Source of the DNA: Ruminococcus sp.
GTDB lineage: Bacteria; Bacillota_A; Clostridia; Oscillospirales; Ruminococcaceae
Assembly: GCF_024684275.1 (NCBI RefSeq)
Contig: NZ_JAIKXF010000082.1
Coordinates: 1-51,388, forward strand
DNA: 51,388 nt
Reading direction: 5' to 3'
Shown piece by piece: positions 17,446 to 24,717 of the stretch; position 1 is the stretch's first letter, and every line of letters begins with the position of its first letter. The notes below the pieces were generated by a model. The model searched no databases and was not told the DNA's origin. It worked only from the letters and a program-made list of their open reading frames with translations. A program made the translations under genes and the position numbers.

Positions 17446-18012
17446 TTAATAATTAATGCCGACTTCACAAAGCAGCTTTTTCAGCTTTTGTCTTGCACGG
17501 ACGCTTCGTTTCTGTACTGCGGCTGCTGTCATTGAGATTGCTTTTCCTATTTCAGTTACTGTCATATTATAGTAGTACTGTTTTATTATTATCGTTGTGT
17601 CAGGTTCGCCTAATTCTTTTATTTTATTAAGTAAGATGGAATTACGCTCTGACATCTCAGCAGATTCAATTATGTTTTCGCCTGACGATATTTCTATGAA
17701 GCCTTCATCGTCAGTAGAAATCGTTCTATCAGCTTTTACATTTAGTTTTCTGTACATATCTATTGCTTTGCGCTTGGCAATTACTCCGATAAATCCTTTC
17801 AGGTCTCCTTCACGCTCACCAATAAAATTTATCTTTTTGAACACCTCTGTAAAAACATCACTCACACATTCCTCTATATCTTCCTTAGTACCGCAGCTTT
17901 TAAGTTTATTTGCAGCTATAATATATACATAATTGCAGTATTCATCGAAAATTGCTCTCATGCACTCTTCCGGAGATCGTTTCATGTGTTCCTTGAGCTC
18001 CTGATCTGTCAT
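17446..18012 (-). CDS. ECF-type RNA polymerase sigma factor
   Basis: 188 aa from the ATG at 18012, which sits seven bases after GGAGG; the ATG at 18018 is too close to that site. Region 2 is at about 15-85 (IFDEYCNYVYIIAANKLKSC, DIEECVSDVFTEVF) and region 4 at about 120-180 (GEPDTTIIIKQYYYNMTVTE, MTAAAVQKRSVRARQKLKKL). It is clearly paralogous to the sigma factor at 13989. The upstream sequence at 18045-18077 (minus strand) shares TGTCAC...TATATAATGAAAGC with the other sigma gene, which suggests related or self-directed promoters, though the spacing differs. Confidence 0.88.
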   Translation of the reverse strand: MTDQELKEHMKRSPEECMRAIFDEYCNYVYIIAANKLKSCGTKEDIEECVSDVFTEVFKKINFIGEREGDLKGFIGVIAKRKAIDMYRKLNVKADRTISTDDEGFIEISSGENIIESAEMSERNSILLNKIKELGEPDTTIIIKQYYYNMTVTEIGKAISMTAAAVQKRSVRARQKLKKLLCEVGINY

Positions 18013-18139
18013 ATGCATTCCTCCTTCTATTCTGTTCAGCGATCGCTTTCATTATATACACTCGTACTTGTGACAACAAGTAGGACATTTTTTCCAAAAA
18101 ATATTTTATCACTTTTTTAAAAAGCTTTCAATACCTTGT

Positions 18140-18280
18140 TATACATATTTTGGCTTATCCGGAAATACCTTTTAAATCTTATCAAAAGCTTTGCTAAGGC
18201 ATGAAAATTTCCGACCATATGATCGCAGATTTTGCATATATAATGTGTTTTTTCCATATAATTCAGTGACTAATTTCTTT
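18140..18280 (+). pseudogene. Decayed copy of a dockerin gene 3' end and its terminator
   Basis: Bases around 18158-18270 align with 5296-5415, the last codons, terminator and downstream sequence of the LRR-dockerin gene: compare CTTATCAAAAGCTTTG, ATGAAAAT, TCCG-CCATATG-TCG-AGATTTT and ATTCAGTGACT in both. The reading frame is broken and the hairpin has mismatches (ATGATCGCAGA), so neither gene nor terminator is likely to work. It now forms the region upstream of the amidase gene. Confidence 0.65.
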
Positions 18281-18295
18281 AAAGGAGAACAAGAT

Positions 18296-19030
18296 ATGAG
18301 AAAAACACACAGAAAGATAGTCAGTGGAGCACTGCTGTGCGGCTGTGCGCTGTTCACGCTGTACGGAGCTTCGCGTATCGCCGAAAGGGCAGAGAAAGGA
18401 GCTCTGCCGACAGCACTGACAGACCTTGACAATGAAAAGCCCATAATCGTGCTTGATGCAGGGCATGGCGGTATTGATGGGGGCTGTACATCGGCGGAGG
18501 GGGTGCCTGAGAAGGGCATAAACCTTGATATACTGCTCAGGCTTCGTGACTTGCTGGAAATAAACGGATATGAGGTCAAGGTAACGCGTGACACTGACAG
18601 GTCTATCCACGATGATGGGATAGCAGGCATCGCGGAGCAGAAAAGCTCTGACATGGACAACAGGCTGAAGCTGTTCAACGAAACAGACAGCGCCGTGTGC
18701 ATTTCCATACACCAGAACCAGTTTACGGACGCCAAATACAGCGGTGCCCAGATGTTCTACTCGAACAGCAATAAGAACAGCGAAGCCCTTGCACGTGCGC
18801 TCCAGAGCCGATTCAAGGAGCTTTTGCAGCCCGAAAACAGCCGTGAGATAAAGCTCTGCGGAAAGGAGCTTTTCCTGTGCTACTACAGCGAGAACCCCAC
18901 GGTAATGGCTGAGTGCGGTTTTCTCTCTAACCCCGAGGAGGCGGCTCTGCTCAATACCGAGGAATACCGCGAAAAGGTAGCTTTCACGCTGTACACAGGC
19001 ATAAGTGACTTTGTGAACCGAAAAAAATGA
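18296..19030 (+). CDS. N-acetylmuramoyl-L-alanine amidase (Amidase_3, CwlD-like)
   Basis: 244 aa from ATG 18296 (AAAGGAG upstream). An N-terminal signal or membrane anchor (about 8-30, KIVSGALLCGCALFTLYGA) is followed by an Amidase_3 domain. Zinc ligands and catalytic residues are present: VLDAGHGGIDGG (His), VPEKGINLDI (Glu), ISIHQNQF (His) and MAECGFLSN (Glu). It cleaves the bond between MurNAc and the stem peptide outside the membrane. The size and the single domain resemble CwlD, which makes muramic lactam in spore cortex, but the sequence alone does not show sporulation. A terminator follows immediately. Confidence 0.88.
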   Translation: MRKTHRKIVSGALLCGCALFTLYGASRIAERAEKGALPTALTDLDNEKPIIVLDAGHGGIDGGCTSAEGVPEKGINLDILLRLRDLLEINGYEVKVTRDTDRSIHDDGIAGIAEQKSSDMDNRLKLFNETDSAVCISIHQNQFTDAKYSGAQMFYSNSNKNSEALARALQSRFKELLQPENSREIKLCGKELFLCYYSENPTVMAECGFLSNPEEAALLNTEEYREKVAFTLYTGISDFVNRKK

Positions 19031-19031
19031 A

Positions 19032-19058
19032 AAAATGGCAGCTTAGGCTGCCATTTTT
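19032..19058 (+). terminator. Intrinsic terminator of the amidase gene
   Basis: AAATGGCAGC-ttag-GCTGCCATTT followed by a T-run. Confidence 0.85.
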
Positions 19059-19091
19059 AGCATAATTTAAATATATATCAAGTAAGATTCA

Positions 19092-19110
19092 GGGCTGCCT
19101 GTGGCAGCCC
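19092..19110. repeat. Short palindrome (REP-like)
   Basis: GGGCTGCC-tgt-GGCAGCCC without a T-run. Just after it, TAAGTTCTAAGCTCTTAG (from about 19126) resembles the inverse of 20584-20607, so short dispersed repeats flank the TSCPD and lysozyme genes. Confidence 0.45.
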
Positions 19111-19149
19111 CTACATTCTCAGATCTAAGTTCTAAGCTCTTAGCTCTTA

Positions 19150-19404
19150 TTACTCCTGTGCCTCATAAGCCTCTCTCACAGCCAGACAGAGCTGATCTGC
19201 GCATGAAGTGGGGCGCTGACCGCAGGTATTGCCCTTGAGCTTTGCCTCTATCTGCTCAACAGTCCAGCCGTCAAGGACCTTTGACAGTGCCTTGAGGTTG
19301 CCGTTGCAGCCGCCGCGAAAAGCGATATTGGTAATAACGTCTCCGTCGATATTGAAGCTTATCTCCTGAGCACAGACCATTTTTGTCCTATACTTGTACT
19401 CCAT
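19150..19404 (-). CDS. TSCPD-domain protein
   Basis: 84 aa, the whole length of the small TSCPD protein family (TIGR03905 type). The signature cysteines are visible: GGCNGNLKALSKVLDGW in the middle and GNTCGQRPTSCADQL near the C-terminus. The domain also occurs at the C-terminus of some B12-dependent ribonucleotide reductases, where it may bind metal or a cofactor; the role of the stand-alone protein is not established. The start at 19404 follows AGGAGA. Monocistronic. Confidence 0.85.
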   Translation of the reverse strand: MEYKYRTKMVCAQEISFNIDGDVITNIAFRGGCNGNLKALSKVLDGWTVEQIEAKLKGNTCGQRPTSCADQLCLAVREAYEAQE

Positions 19405-19602
19405 ATTGATCTCTCCTGTAATAAAATAGATATTGCAATAATAATTTTATACTATAAGTCAGGGCTTGTCAATGGAAATAAGATGAATTTTCAGTGAAAA
19501 CGCCATATAGTGACGAAATTGTAAGAAATTTGAGGTTTACAAACTGCGAAAAATGTGGTATTATATACTTACAGACAAATAAAACCTGTAAAGGAGAAAA
19601 CA

Positions 19603-20586
19603 ATGGCAGACAACAAAAGACGTATCCGCTTCAAAAGCATTGCGCTTGTCGAAGCTGTTATAATCCTGATACTTACCATCCTGCTGATATGGGCAGCATT
19701 TATCCGCGGCAAAAACGAGGCTGTCCCTGCAAATGCAAGCACAAAGGAGATACGCAGGAGAGCGGTAATAGAAAAAGAAGAGACCTTCTATCAGCTTGAC
19801 GGTAAGAAGATACTCATGAACGACGGTACATACGGCGAAGTTTTCGTTCCTGTTTATGCAGACGTTCCGGCAAGCACAATTGATCTTAATGAGCTCACCA
19901 TGCGCAACGGCTATGCTTACTACAAGGAAAACGGCGAGGTGGTATCTACTACAGGTATCGATGTATCCGAGTTTCAGGGCGAGATAGACTGGGAGCAGGT
20001 AAAGCAGGCAGATATTGATTTCGCGTTCATACGTGTGGGCTATCGTACATACGGTGACGGAATAGTTACCTATGATTCGGCATTTCAGCGTAATATCGAG
20101 GGGGCTCTTGACGCAGGCATAAAGGTGGGAGTATACTTCTATTCTCAGGCTACAGACGCTGACGAGGCTGTAGCAGAGGCTGACGCAGTTATCGACGCTC
20201 TTGCTGATTATAAGATAACATATCCCGTGGTTTACGACTGGGAGATAGTTCACGACGCGGCAAGAACAGACAATGTCAGCGTTGAAGCTCTTGCAGACTG
20301 CTGTGTGGCGTTCTGCGAGAGAGTTAAGGACTCGGGATATACTCCTATGGTATATCAGAACACAGGAACTGCAATGCATAAGCTTGACCTGCCGAGAATA
20401 AAGGACTATGACTTCTGGCTTGCAGAGTATGCAGAAAAGCCATCATTCTACTATGATTTCAAGATATGGCAGTACTCCAACACGGGAAGAGTCCCCGGTA
20501 TCGAGGGAGATGTAGACCTGAATATCTGTTTCAGGCCATATGACGGCAAAATAAAGGAAACCGAGAAAAGCACCGAGCAGAATTAA
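19603..20586 (+). CDS. Membrane-anchored GH25 lysozyme
   Basis: 327 aa from ATG 19603 (AAAGGAG upstream). One N-terminal transmembrane segment (about 10-36, SIALVEAVIILILTILLIWA) is followed by a linker region (to about 125) and a glycoside hydrolase family 25 domain (about 132-318). Catalytic residues are in TGIDVSEFQGEIDW and YPVVYDWEIVH (the DxE motif), with the family motifs FWLAEY and FKIWQYSNTG near the end. It hydrolyses the MurNAc-GlcNAc bond in peptidoglycan and stays attached to the membrane. Monocistronic with a bidirectional terminator. Confidence 0.92.
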   Translation: MADNKRRIRFKSIALVEAVIILILTILLIWAAFIRGKNEAVPANASTKEIRRRAVIEKEETFYQLDGKKILMNDGTYGEVFVPVYADVPASTIDLNELTMRNGYAYYKENGEVVSTTGIDVSEFQGEIDWEQVKQADIDFAFIRVGYRTYGDGIVTYDSAFQRNIEGALDAGIKVGVYFYSQATDADEAVAEADAVIDALADYKITYPVVYDWEIVHDAARTDNVSVEALADCCVAFCERVKDSGYTPMVYQNTGTAMHKLDLPRIKDYDFWLAEYAEKPSFYYDFKIWQYSNTGRVPGIEGDVDLNICFRPYDGKIKETEKSTEQN

Positions 20587-20608
20587 GAGCTGATAGTTAA
20601 GAACTAAA

Positions 20609-20634
20609 AAAGGACGGTCACTGACCGTCCTTTA
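20609..20634. terminator. Bidirectional terminator
   Basis: GGACGGTCA-ct-GACCGTCC with an A-run on the left and a T-rich run on the right, serving the lysozyme gene and the convergent ireB gene. Confidence 0.85.
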
Positions 20635-20636
20635 TT

Positions 20637-20882
20637 TTATGCGTTAAGATAAGACCTTACCAGAACCTGCAAAAGCTCATCGCGGTCAATATGACGGATA
20701 AGACTTCTTGCGTTGTTGTAGGTCGTGATGTATGTAGGATCCTCCGAGAGGATATAGCCTACTATCTGATTTACGGGGTTATAGCCCTTTTCTGTGAGTG
20801 CATCGTAGATGATAGTGAGATTCTTCTTGAGTTCAGCTTCTTTGTCCTCATTTACGGAGAAAGTCATGGTTTTATCGAACAT
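20637..20882 (-). CDS. ireB: IreB family regulatory phosphoprotein
   Basis: 81 aa from ATG 20882, which has GGGAGG nine bases upstream; a longer frame exists but no site supports it. The sequence [20 protein letters not shown], then [20 protein letters not shown] and [16 protein letters not shown], is diagnostic of the IreB/DUF965 family. In Enterococcus, IreB is phosphorylated by the PASTA kinase IreK and affects cephalosporin resistance. The family's usual neighbours (alaS, yqgF) are not visible here; the gene stands alone. Confidence 0.93.
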   Translation of the reverse strand: MFDKTMTFSVNEDKEAELKKNLTIIYDALTEKGYNPVNQIVGYILSEDPTYITTYNNARSLIRHIDRDELLQVLVRSYLNA

Positions 20883-21015
20883 AATATCAGCCTCCCGCTG
20901 CTTGGAATACATTTACATATAGCAAACGACAAAAAAGGATTTGGCGTTTGCTATTTGCCGATACGCACGGAGCAAACGTAAGTTTGCGAATGTGCGAGGC
21001 ATTTTTAATCTTTTT

Positions 21016-21053
21016 ATTATAATGAACGTCAAATTTTTGACGTTCATTATAAT
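21016..21053. repeat. Near-perfect 38-bp palindrome
   Basis: Two 18-base arms around a two-base centre: ATTATAATGAACGTCAAA and its inverse. Each arm contains TTGACG (reading outward) and a TATAAT-like run, so the palindrome presents a -35-like box on both strands. It lies between ireB and the phosphopantetheinyl transferase gene, both on the minus strand. Nearby (about 20974-20989) there is another small palindrome, GCAAAC-gtaa-GTTTGC. Confidence 0.7.
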
Positions 21054-21208
21054 AATATTATACCCTAAAATCAGCGGCAATGCAAGGGCGGAGAGGAAAT
21101 TTTCCTGATTTGAACGAAATTCCCCGTTGATTTTAGGAATTTTGCACAGCCACAGCACCGCGAAAAAAGTCCTATTGCTCCGATGTTCCACAAAGATACG
21201 AAAACCCT

Positions 21209-21739
21209 TTAAACAAGTATTTCACATATTGATACCACAAATCTGCCATCCTTGAGTATATGCTGACGGAAACGGCAGTCCTTGATGTCGGTAACGATTT
21301 TTTCGCCGTCAAAGCTGAACTCAGCCGTGTCCATAGGATAGGAAATACCTATGCCAAGCGCCTTTACATAGGCTTCTTTCAAAGTCCACAGGCGGAAAAA
21401 CAGCAGATCTTTCTCACCTTCGGGAGCTTTTTCGACCATTTCACGCTCATTTTCGGAAAAAGCCCGCTTCATCACATTCGGACGGAAATCGCGGACATTC
21501 TCACAGTCTATGCCGCATTCGCAGTCCGAAACCATACAGGCGGCTATACCGTCGGCATGGGAAAGATTATAATGTATATCAGGGTGATCTGCAATAGACG
21601 GCTTGCCAAGTCTGCCTTTGATGATCGGCGTATCCTCGCCGTATTCAATGCATTTTTTACGCAGACACTCTCTGAGCATTTTATGTGCATGGCTGTGAAA
21701 TTCACGTTTGTCCAGATCTATCATTGAGATCATAAGCAT
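21209..21739 (-). CDS. 4'-phosphopantetheinyl transferase (Sfp-type)
   Basis: 176 aa. Contains the P-pant transferase motifs: GRLGKPSIADHPDIHYNLSH at about 42-61, GIDCENVR with the Mg2+-binding Asp and Glu at about 77-80, and FFRLWTLKEAYVKALGIG (WxxKEA) at about 115-132. It moves phosphopantetheine from CoA to a carrier-protein serine. It is somewhat short compared with Sfp (about 224 aa), lacking part of the N-terminus. No PKS, NRPS or acyl carrier gene is nearby, so the partner is elsewhere. The start at 21739 has AGGGTG seven bases upstream. Confidence 0.9.
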   Translation of the reverse strand: MLMISMIDLDKREFHSHAHKMLRECLRKKCIEYGEDTPIIKGRLGKPSIADHPDIHYNLSHADGIAACMVSDCECGIDCENVRDFRPNVMKRAFSENEREMVEKAPEGEKDLLFFRLWTLKEAYVKALGIGISYPMDTAEFSFDGEKIVTDIKDCRFRQHILKDGRFVVSICEILV

Positions 21740-21928
21740 ATATTATCACCCTTGCTTATTTTAGCATAAAATGCCTGTTTAGTCAATGAGATCATATGGA
21801 AAGAGCCGTTTTCCTTTTTGCCAAACAGCGTATTTTCCGACTTTTTTACGCCGTAATTGCTAAAAGCAAACAGCCACTCACAAATGTTGCAAAAATGTTA
21901 ATTTTATATCAACTTTTATTGGTATAAA
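21740..21928. other. Intergenic region, divergent
   Basis: AT-rich spacer between the transferase gene and the solute-binding lipoprotein gene. No ORF or RNA was recognised. Confidence 0.35.
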
Positions 21929-21958
21929 TTGACGAGAGCAATGATAATATGATATAAT
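21929..21958 (+). promoter_or_regulatory. Promoter of the solute-binding lipoprotein gene
   Basis: TTGACG (21929-21934), 18-base spacer, TATAAT (21953-21958), about 80 bases before the start codon. Confidence 0.65.
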
Positions 21959-22040
21959 ATACATATAATATATGTTTAGTTTTTTAGCTTGCAGATTGAG
22001 CCTGTTCCTAACAAAAAAACTATCGAAGGGAGGCGGTATC

Positions 22041-23690
22041 ATGACCAAAAAGCAAATATTTTCAGCATTTTTCACTGGAACTGTATTATTCTCCTCCGTT
22101 GGCTGTTCATTCGGAAAAAACAAGGATCAAAAGCCCGAGATACAGAAGTTCACAGGCTTGTACTGTGCGCGCAGCGACGCCAAATTGGACGAAGATAACG
22201 AGATCAGAAATATCATAGCTGAAAAAACAGGCTATATCCTTTATGAAGAATGGATGGAGGACCAAGCCGATATTGACAAGATATTCAGTGATATGATAAT
22301 ATCAAGAAAATATCCCGATTTTATCTCACCTGACGGTCCGAACTGTCAGCGTCTTATCAAGGAAGGCGCTTTTATTCCGCTTGATAATTACTGGGACACA
22401 TACCCAAATCTTAAAGCATTGTATACAGACGCAGAATGGGAAACACTTCGAGCCGAGGACGGCCATATCTACTATATACCGCTGTTTTCTGCGGTAAATA
22501 AGCAGGTGACAGGCAATGTTCACGACGGCGAAGCATTCTGGATACAGGTCAAGGTGCTTGAATGGGCAAATTACCCTCAGCTAAAAACGCTGGACGACTA
22601 TTTTGACCTTATCGAAGCTTATATCGCCGCCAATCCTGTTGATGAAAACGGCGAACCCTATATAGGCTATGAGATACAGGCAACTGATGTCCGTATGTTT
22701 GCACTGGACAATCCGCCTATGTTTCTTGACGGTCATCCCAATGACGGCTGCTGCTTCGTTGATCCGGATACTCTGGAAGCAAAGGACTACAACCTCCTGC
22801 CCACGGCAAAAAAGTGGTTCAGCAAGCTTAATGAGGAATACCGCAAAGGCATAATAGACCACGACTGCTTCTTTATGGAGACCGCTGATTATTACGATAA
22901 GCTTGCTACAGGCAGGGTTCTGGGAATGGTTGACCAGCACTGGAATTTTGGAAGCACAGAACGTCTGCTCCCTGCCGAATGTACATATATCCCATTCGGA
23001 CTTACTATCGACGGAACTCTTACAGAGCGGTATCGTGACAATCCTGCTTTCAACGCTTCAACAGGTGTAGGAGTCAGCATCAGCTGCTCTAACCCCGACG
23101 GCGCCGTTGAATTCATGAGCAAGCTCATCGAGCCTGAGATACTCAATCTCCGTTACTGGGGAGTTGAGGGAACAGATTATTTTATCAATAAAAACGGCTA
23201 TTTTGACCAGACCGAGGAGCAGTACAACAACTGGCGCGACGACGCTTACTCGTTAAAGCACAAATGTGAGTACAGCTATATGCCACATTACGGCGGTATG
23301 GCACCTGACGGAAAGAACGCCTATACTCCGGGCAATCAGCCCAATATCTTCCACGATCACCTTGCTCCGGCTATCAAGAAGTGCTTCGACGCTTACGGAA
23401 AGCAGACCTACACCGATTTTCTCAATCCCCCGCTGGATAATCCTGATTGGTACCCTATGTGGTCATTTGAAAGCTCAGTTACAAAGGAAACCGATTACGG
23501 AAAGGTAGCAAGCCTGATAAGTGATCTGAAGCGGAAATATATGCCTCTTATGGTAATGAGCAATGATTTTGAGAAAACATGGGAGGAATACAATACCGAA
23601 TACAACAAAGTCAATCCTCAGATATACTTTGACGCCCTTACGAACGAGGTACACAGAAGATGCGGTATAGCCACAAGCATGAATAAATGA
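22041..23690 (+). CDS. ABC-type sugar/oligosaccharide substrate-binding lipoprotein (orphan)
   Basis: 549 aa from ATG 22041 (GGGAGGC upstream). The signal peptide ends in a lipobox, FSSVGC (Cys about residue 20). The mature part has the solute-binding family 1 layout seen in the large LplA/LipO-like binding proteins of Firmicutes: IIAEKTGYILYEEWMED, RKYPDFISPDGPNCQRLIKE, GAFIPLDNYWDTYPNLK, DGHIYYIPLF. Such proteins catch oligosaccharides or degradation products for an ABC importer. No permease or ATPase gene adjoins it, and a terminator follows, so the transporter must be encoded elsewhere. The ligand is unknown. Confidence 0.8.
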   Translation: MTKKQIFSAFFTGTVLFSSVGCSFGKNKDQKPEIQKFTGLYCARSDAKLDEDNEIRNIIAEKTGYILYEEWMEDQADIDKIFSDMIISRKYPDFISPDGPNCQRLIKEGAFIPLDNYWDTYPNLKALYTDAEWETLRAEDGHIYYIPLFSAVNKQVTGNVHDGEAFWIQVKVLEWANYPQLKTLDDYFDLIEAYIAANPVDENGEPYIGYEIQATDVRMFALDNPPMFLDGHPNDGCCFVDPDTLEAKDYNLLPTAKKWFSKLNEEYRKGIIDHDCFFMETADYYDKLATGRVLGMVDQHWNFGSTERLLPAECTYIPFGLTIDGTLTERYRDNPAFNASTGVGVSISCSNPDGAVEFMSKLIEPEILNLRYWGVEGTDYFINKNGYFDQTEEQYNNWRDDAYSLKHKCEYSYMPHYGGMAPDGKNAYTPGNQPNIFHDHLAPAIKKCFDAYGKQTYTDFLNPPLDNPDWYPMWSFESSVTKETDYGKVASLISDLKRKYMPLMVMSNDFEKTWEEYNTEYNKVNPQIYFDALTNEVHRRCGIATSMNK

Positions 23691-23766
23691 CATATACGCA
23701 AAAAGTGACTTTTCGCAAATAGATGATCCGCCTTTCAAAGAAAAAGTTAAAACCAAATGGTAATAA

Positions 23767-23800
23767 AGGCGATACCTGTATTGGTTTCGCCTGTCTTTTT
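23767..23800 (+). terminator. Intrinsic terminator
   Basis: AGGCGATACC-tgta-TTGGTTTCGCCT followed by TGTCTTTTT. The stem is imperfect but stable. Confidence 0.7.
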
Positions 23801-23820
23801 CTGAAATTATTGATGTAAAT

Positions 23821-23844
23821 ATTAAATCTTGAAGTTCAGGCGAA
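23821..23844 (+). repeat. Second copy of the 5' end of the 13205 hairpin element
   Basis: ATTAAATCTTGAAGTTCAGG followed by CGAA matches 13206-13229 at 23 of 24 positions. The right-hand partner of the hairpin is not found downstream, so this is a partial or degenerate copy in the intergenic region before the pilus operon. Confidence 0.6.
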
Positions 23845-23971
23845 TATATGCACAATAGCCGCTTTAAACACTTTATTTTTTCTTTTTGAATCAGCCTTTA
23901 AAGCATGGCATTTCTTGCAAAATCAACAATTGGCACAGTTTATTTTTGTTGAAATTTTTTCTATGATTTTA

Positions 23972-24000
23972 TTGATAAAAATATAAACGTGTGTTATAAT
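23972..24000 (+). promoter_or_regulatory. Promoter of the pilus operon
   Basis: TTGATA (23972-23977), 17-base spacer, TATAAT (23995-24000), 43 bases upstream of the signal peptidase gene. Confidence 0.7.
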
Positions 24001-24043
24001 TAATACATATTGTAATTCATTTTTGACAAAGGCGGGATAAAAA

Positions 24044-24679
24044 ATGTCAAAAAAGGAATTTGGAAACCTGAACAAACGAGAACTCGTTGACCTCGTTTAT
24101 TCAATGGTGAATACCACAGACGAAAAAAGCTCAGAATTTCCGCCTGTTGAACAGGTTGCGGCAGAACGTGCAAGACTTGATCGCAAGGCAAAATTCCGAC
24201 GCATCATCAAAAGCACTGTTTCCACGCTCCTTGTAGTCGCTGCTGCCGCAGTTCTGATCTCTATGCTCTTCCTGCCTGTAATTCAGGTATCGGGAGACAG
24301 TATGCAGCCTACTCTGAGCAACGGAGATATTATACTACTTGTAAAAACTAAACATTTTTCTACAGGTGAGCTATGCTGCGTTTCATGGCAGAACAAGCTT
24401 CTGCTCAAACGTGTCATAGGACTTCCCGGTGACAATATCGACATCGACGAAAAAGGAAATGTATATCTTAACGGAAAGCTTCTTGACGAGCCCTATGTAA
24501 CAAATAAGGCTCTGGGTGAATGCGATATAGATCTTCCCTATACCGTCCCCGAAGGGAAGCTTTTTGTTATGGGAGATCAGCGCGAGACCTCTATTGACAG
24601 CCGCAGCACCGCTGTAGGCTGTGTAGATTACGACCAGATGGTCGGCAGATACCTCTTCAGGATATGGTCTGCTGACTGA
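24044..24679 (+). CDS. Type I signal peptidase, pilus-operon copy
   Basis: 211 aa, S26 family. A cytoplasmic N-terminus of about 60 aa precedes one transmembrane segment (about 60-84). The catalytic serine is in SGDSMQPTLSNGD and the catalytic lysine in LLLKRVIGLPGDN; the conserved GDQRETSIDSR box follows near the C-terminus. It removes signal peptides at the outer face of the membrane. As the first gene of an operon with pilins and sortases, it probably processes the pilins, as dedicated signal peptidases do in other Gram-positive pilus islands. Complete and apparently active. Confidence 0.93.
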   Translation: MSKKEFGNLNKRELVDLVYSMVNTTDEKSSEFPPVEQVAAERARLDRKAKFRRIIKSTVSTLLVVAAAAVLISMLFLPVIQVSGDSMQPTLSNGDIILLVKTKHFSTGELCCVSWQNKLLLKRVIGLPGDNIDIDEKGNVYLNGKLLDEPYVTNKALGECDIDLPYTVPEGKLFVMGDQRETSIDSRSTAVGCVDYDQMVGRYLFRIWSAD

Positions 24680-24717
24680 TCATTATATTACATTTCAATA
24701 TGAAAGGGGGGATGCAT

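Noticed and set aside
19561..20379. 272-codon minus-strand frame across the GH25 gene
   Set aside because: Antisense to a well-supported lysozyme gene; its Cys/Val/Tyr-rich composition is typical of a shadow frame.
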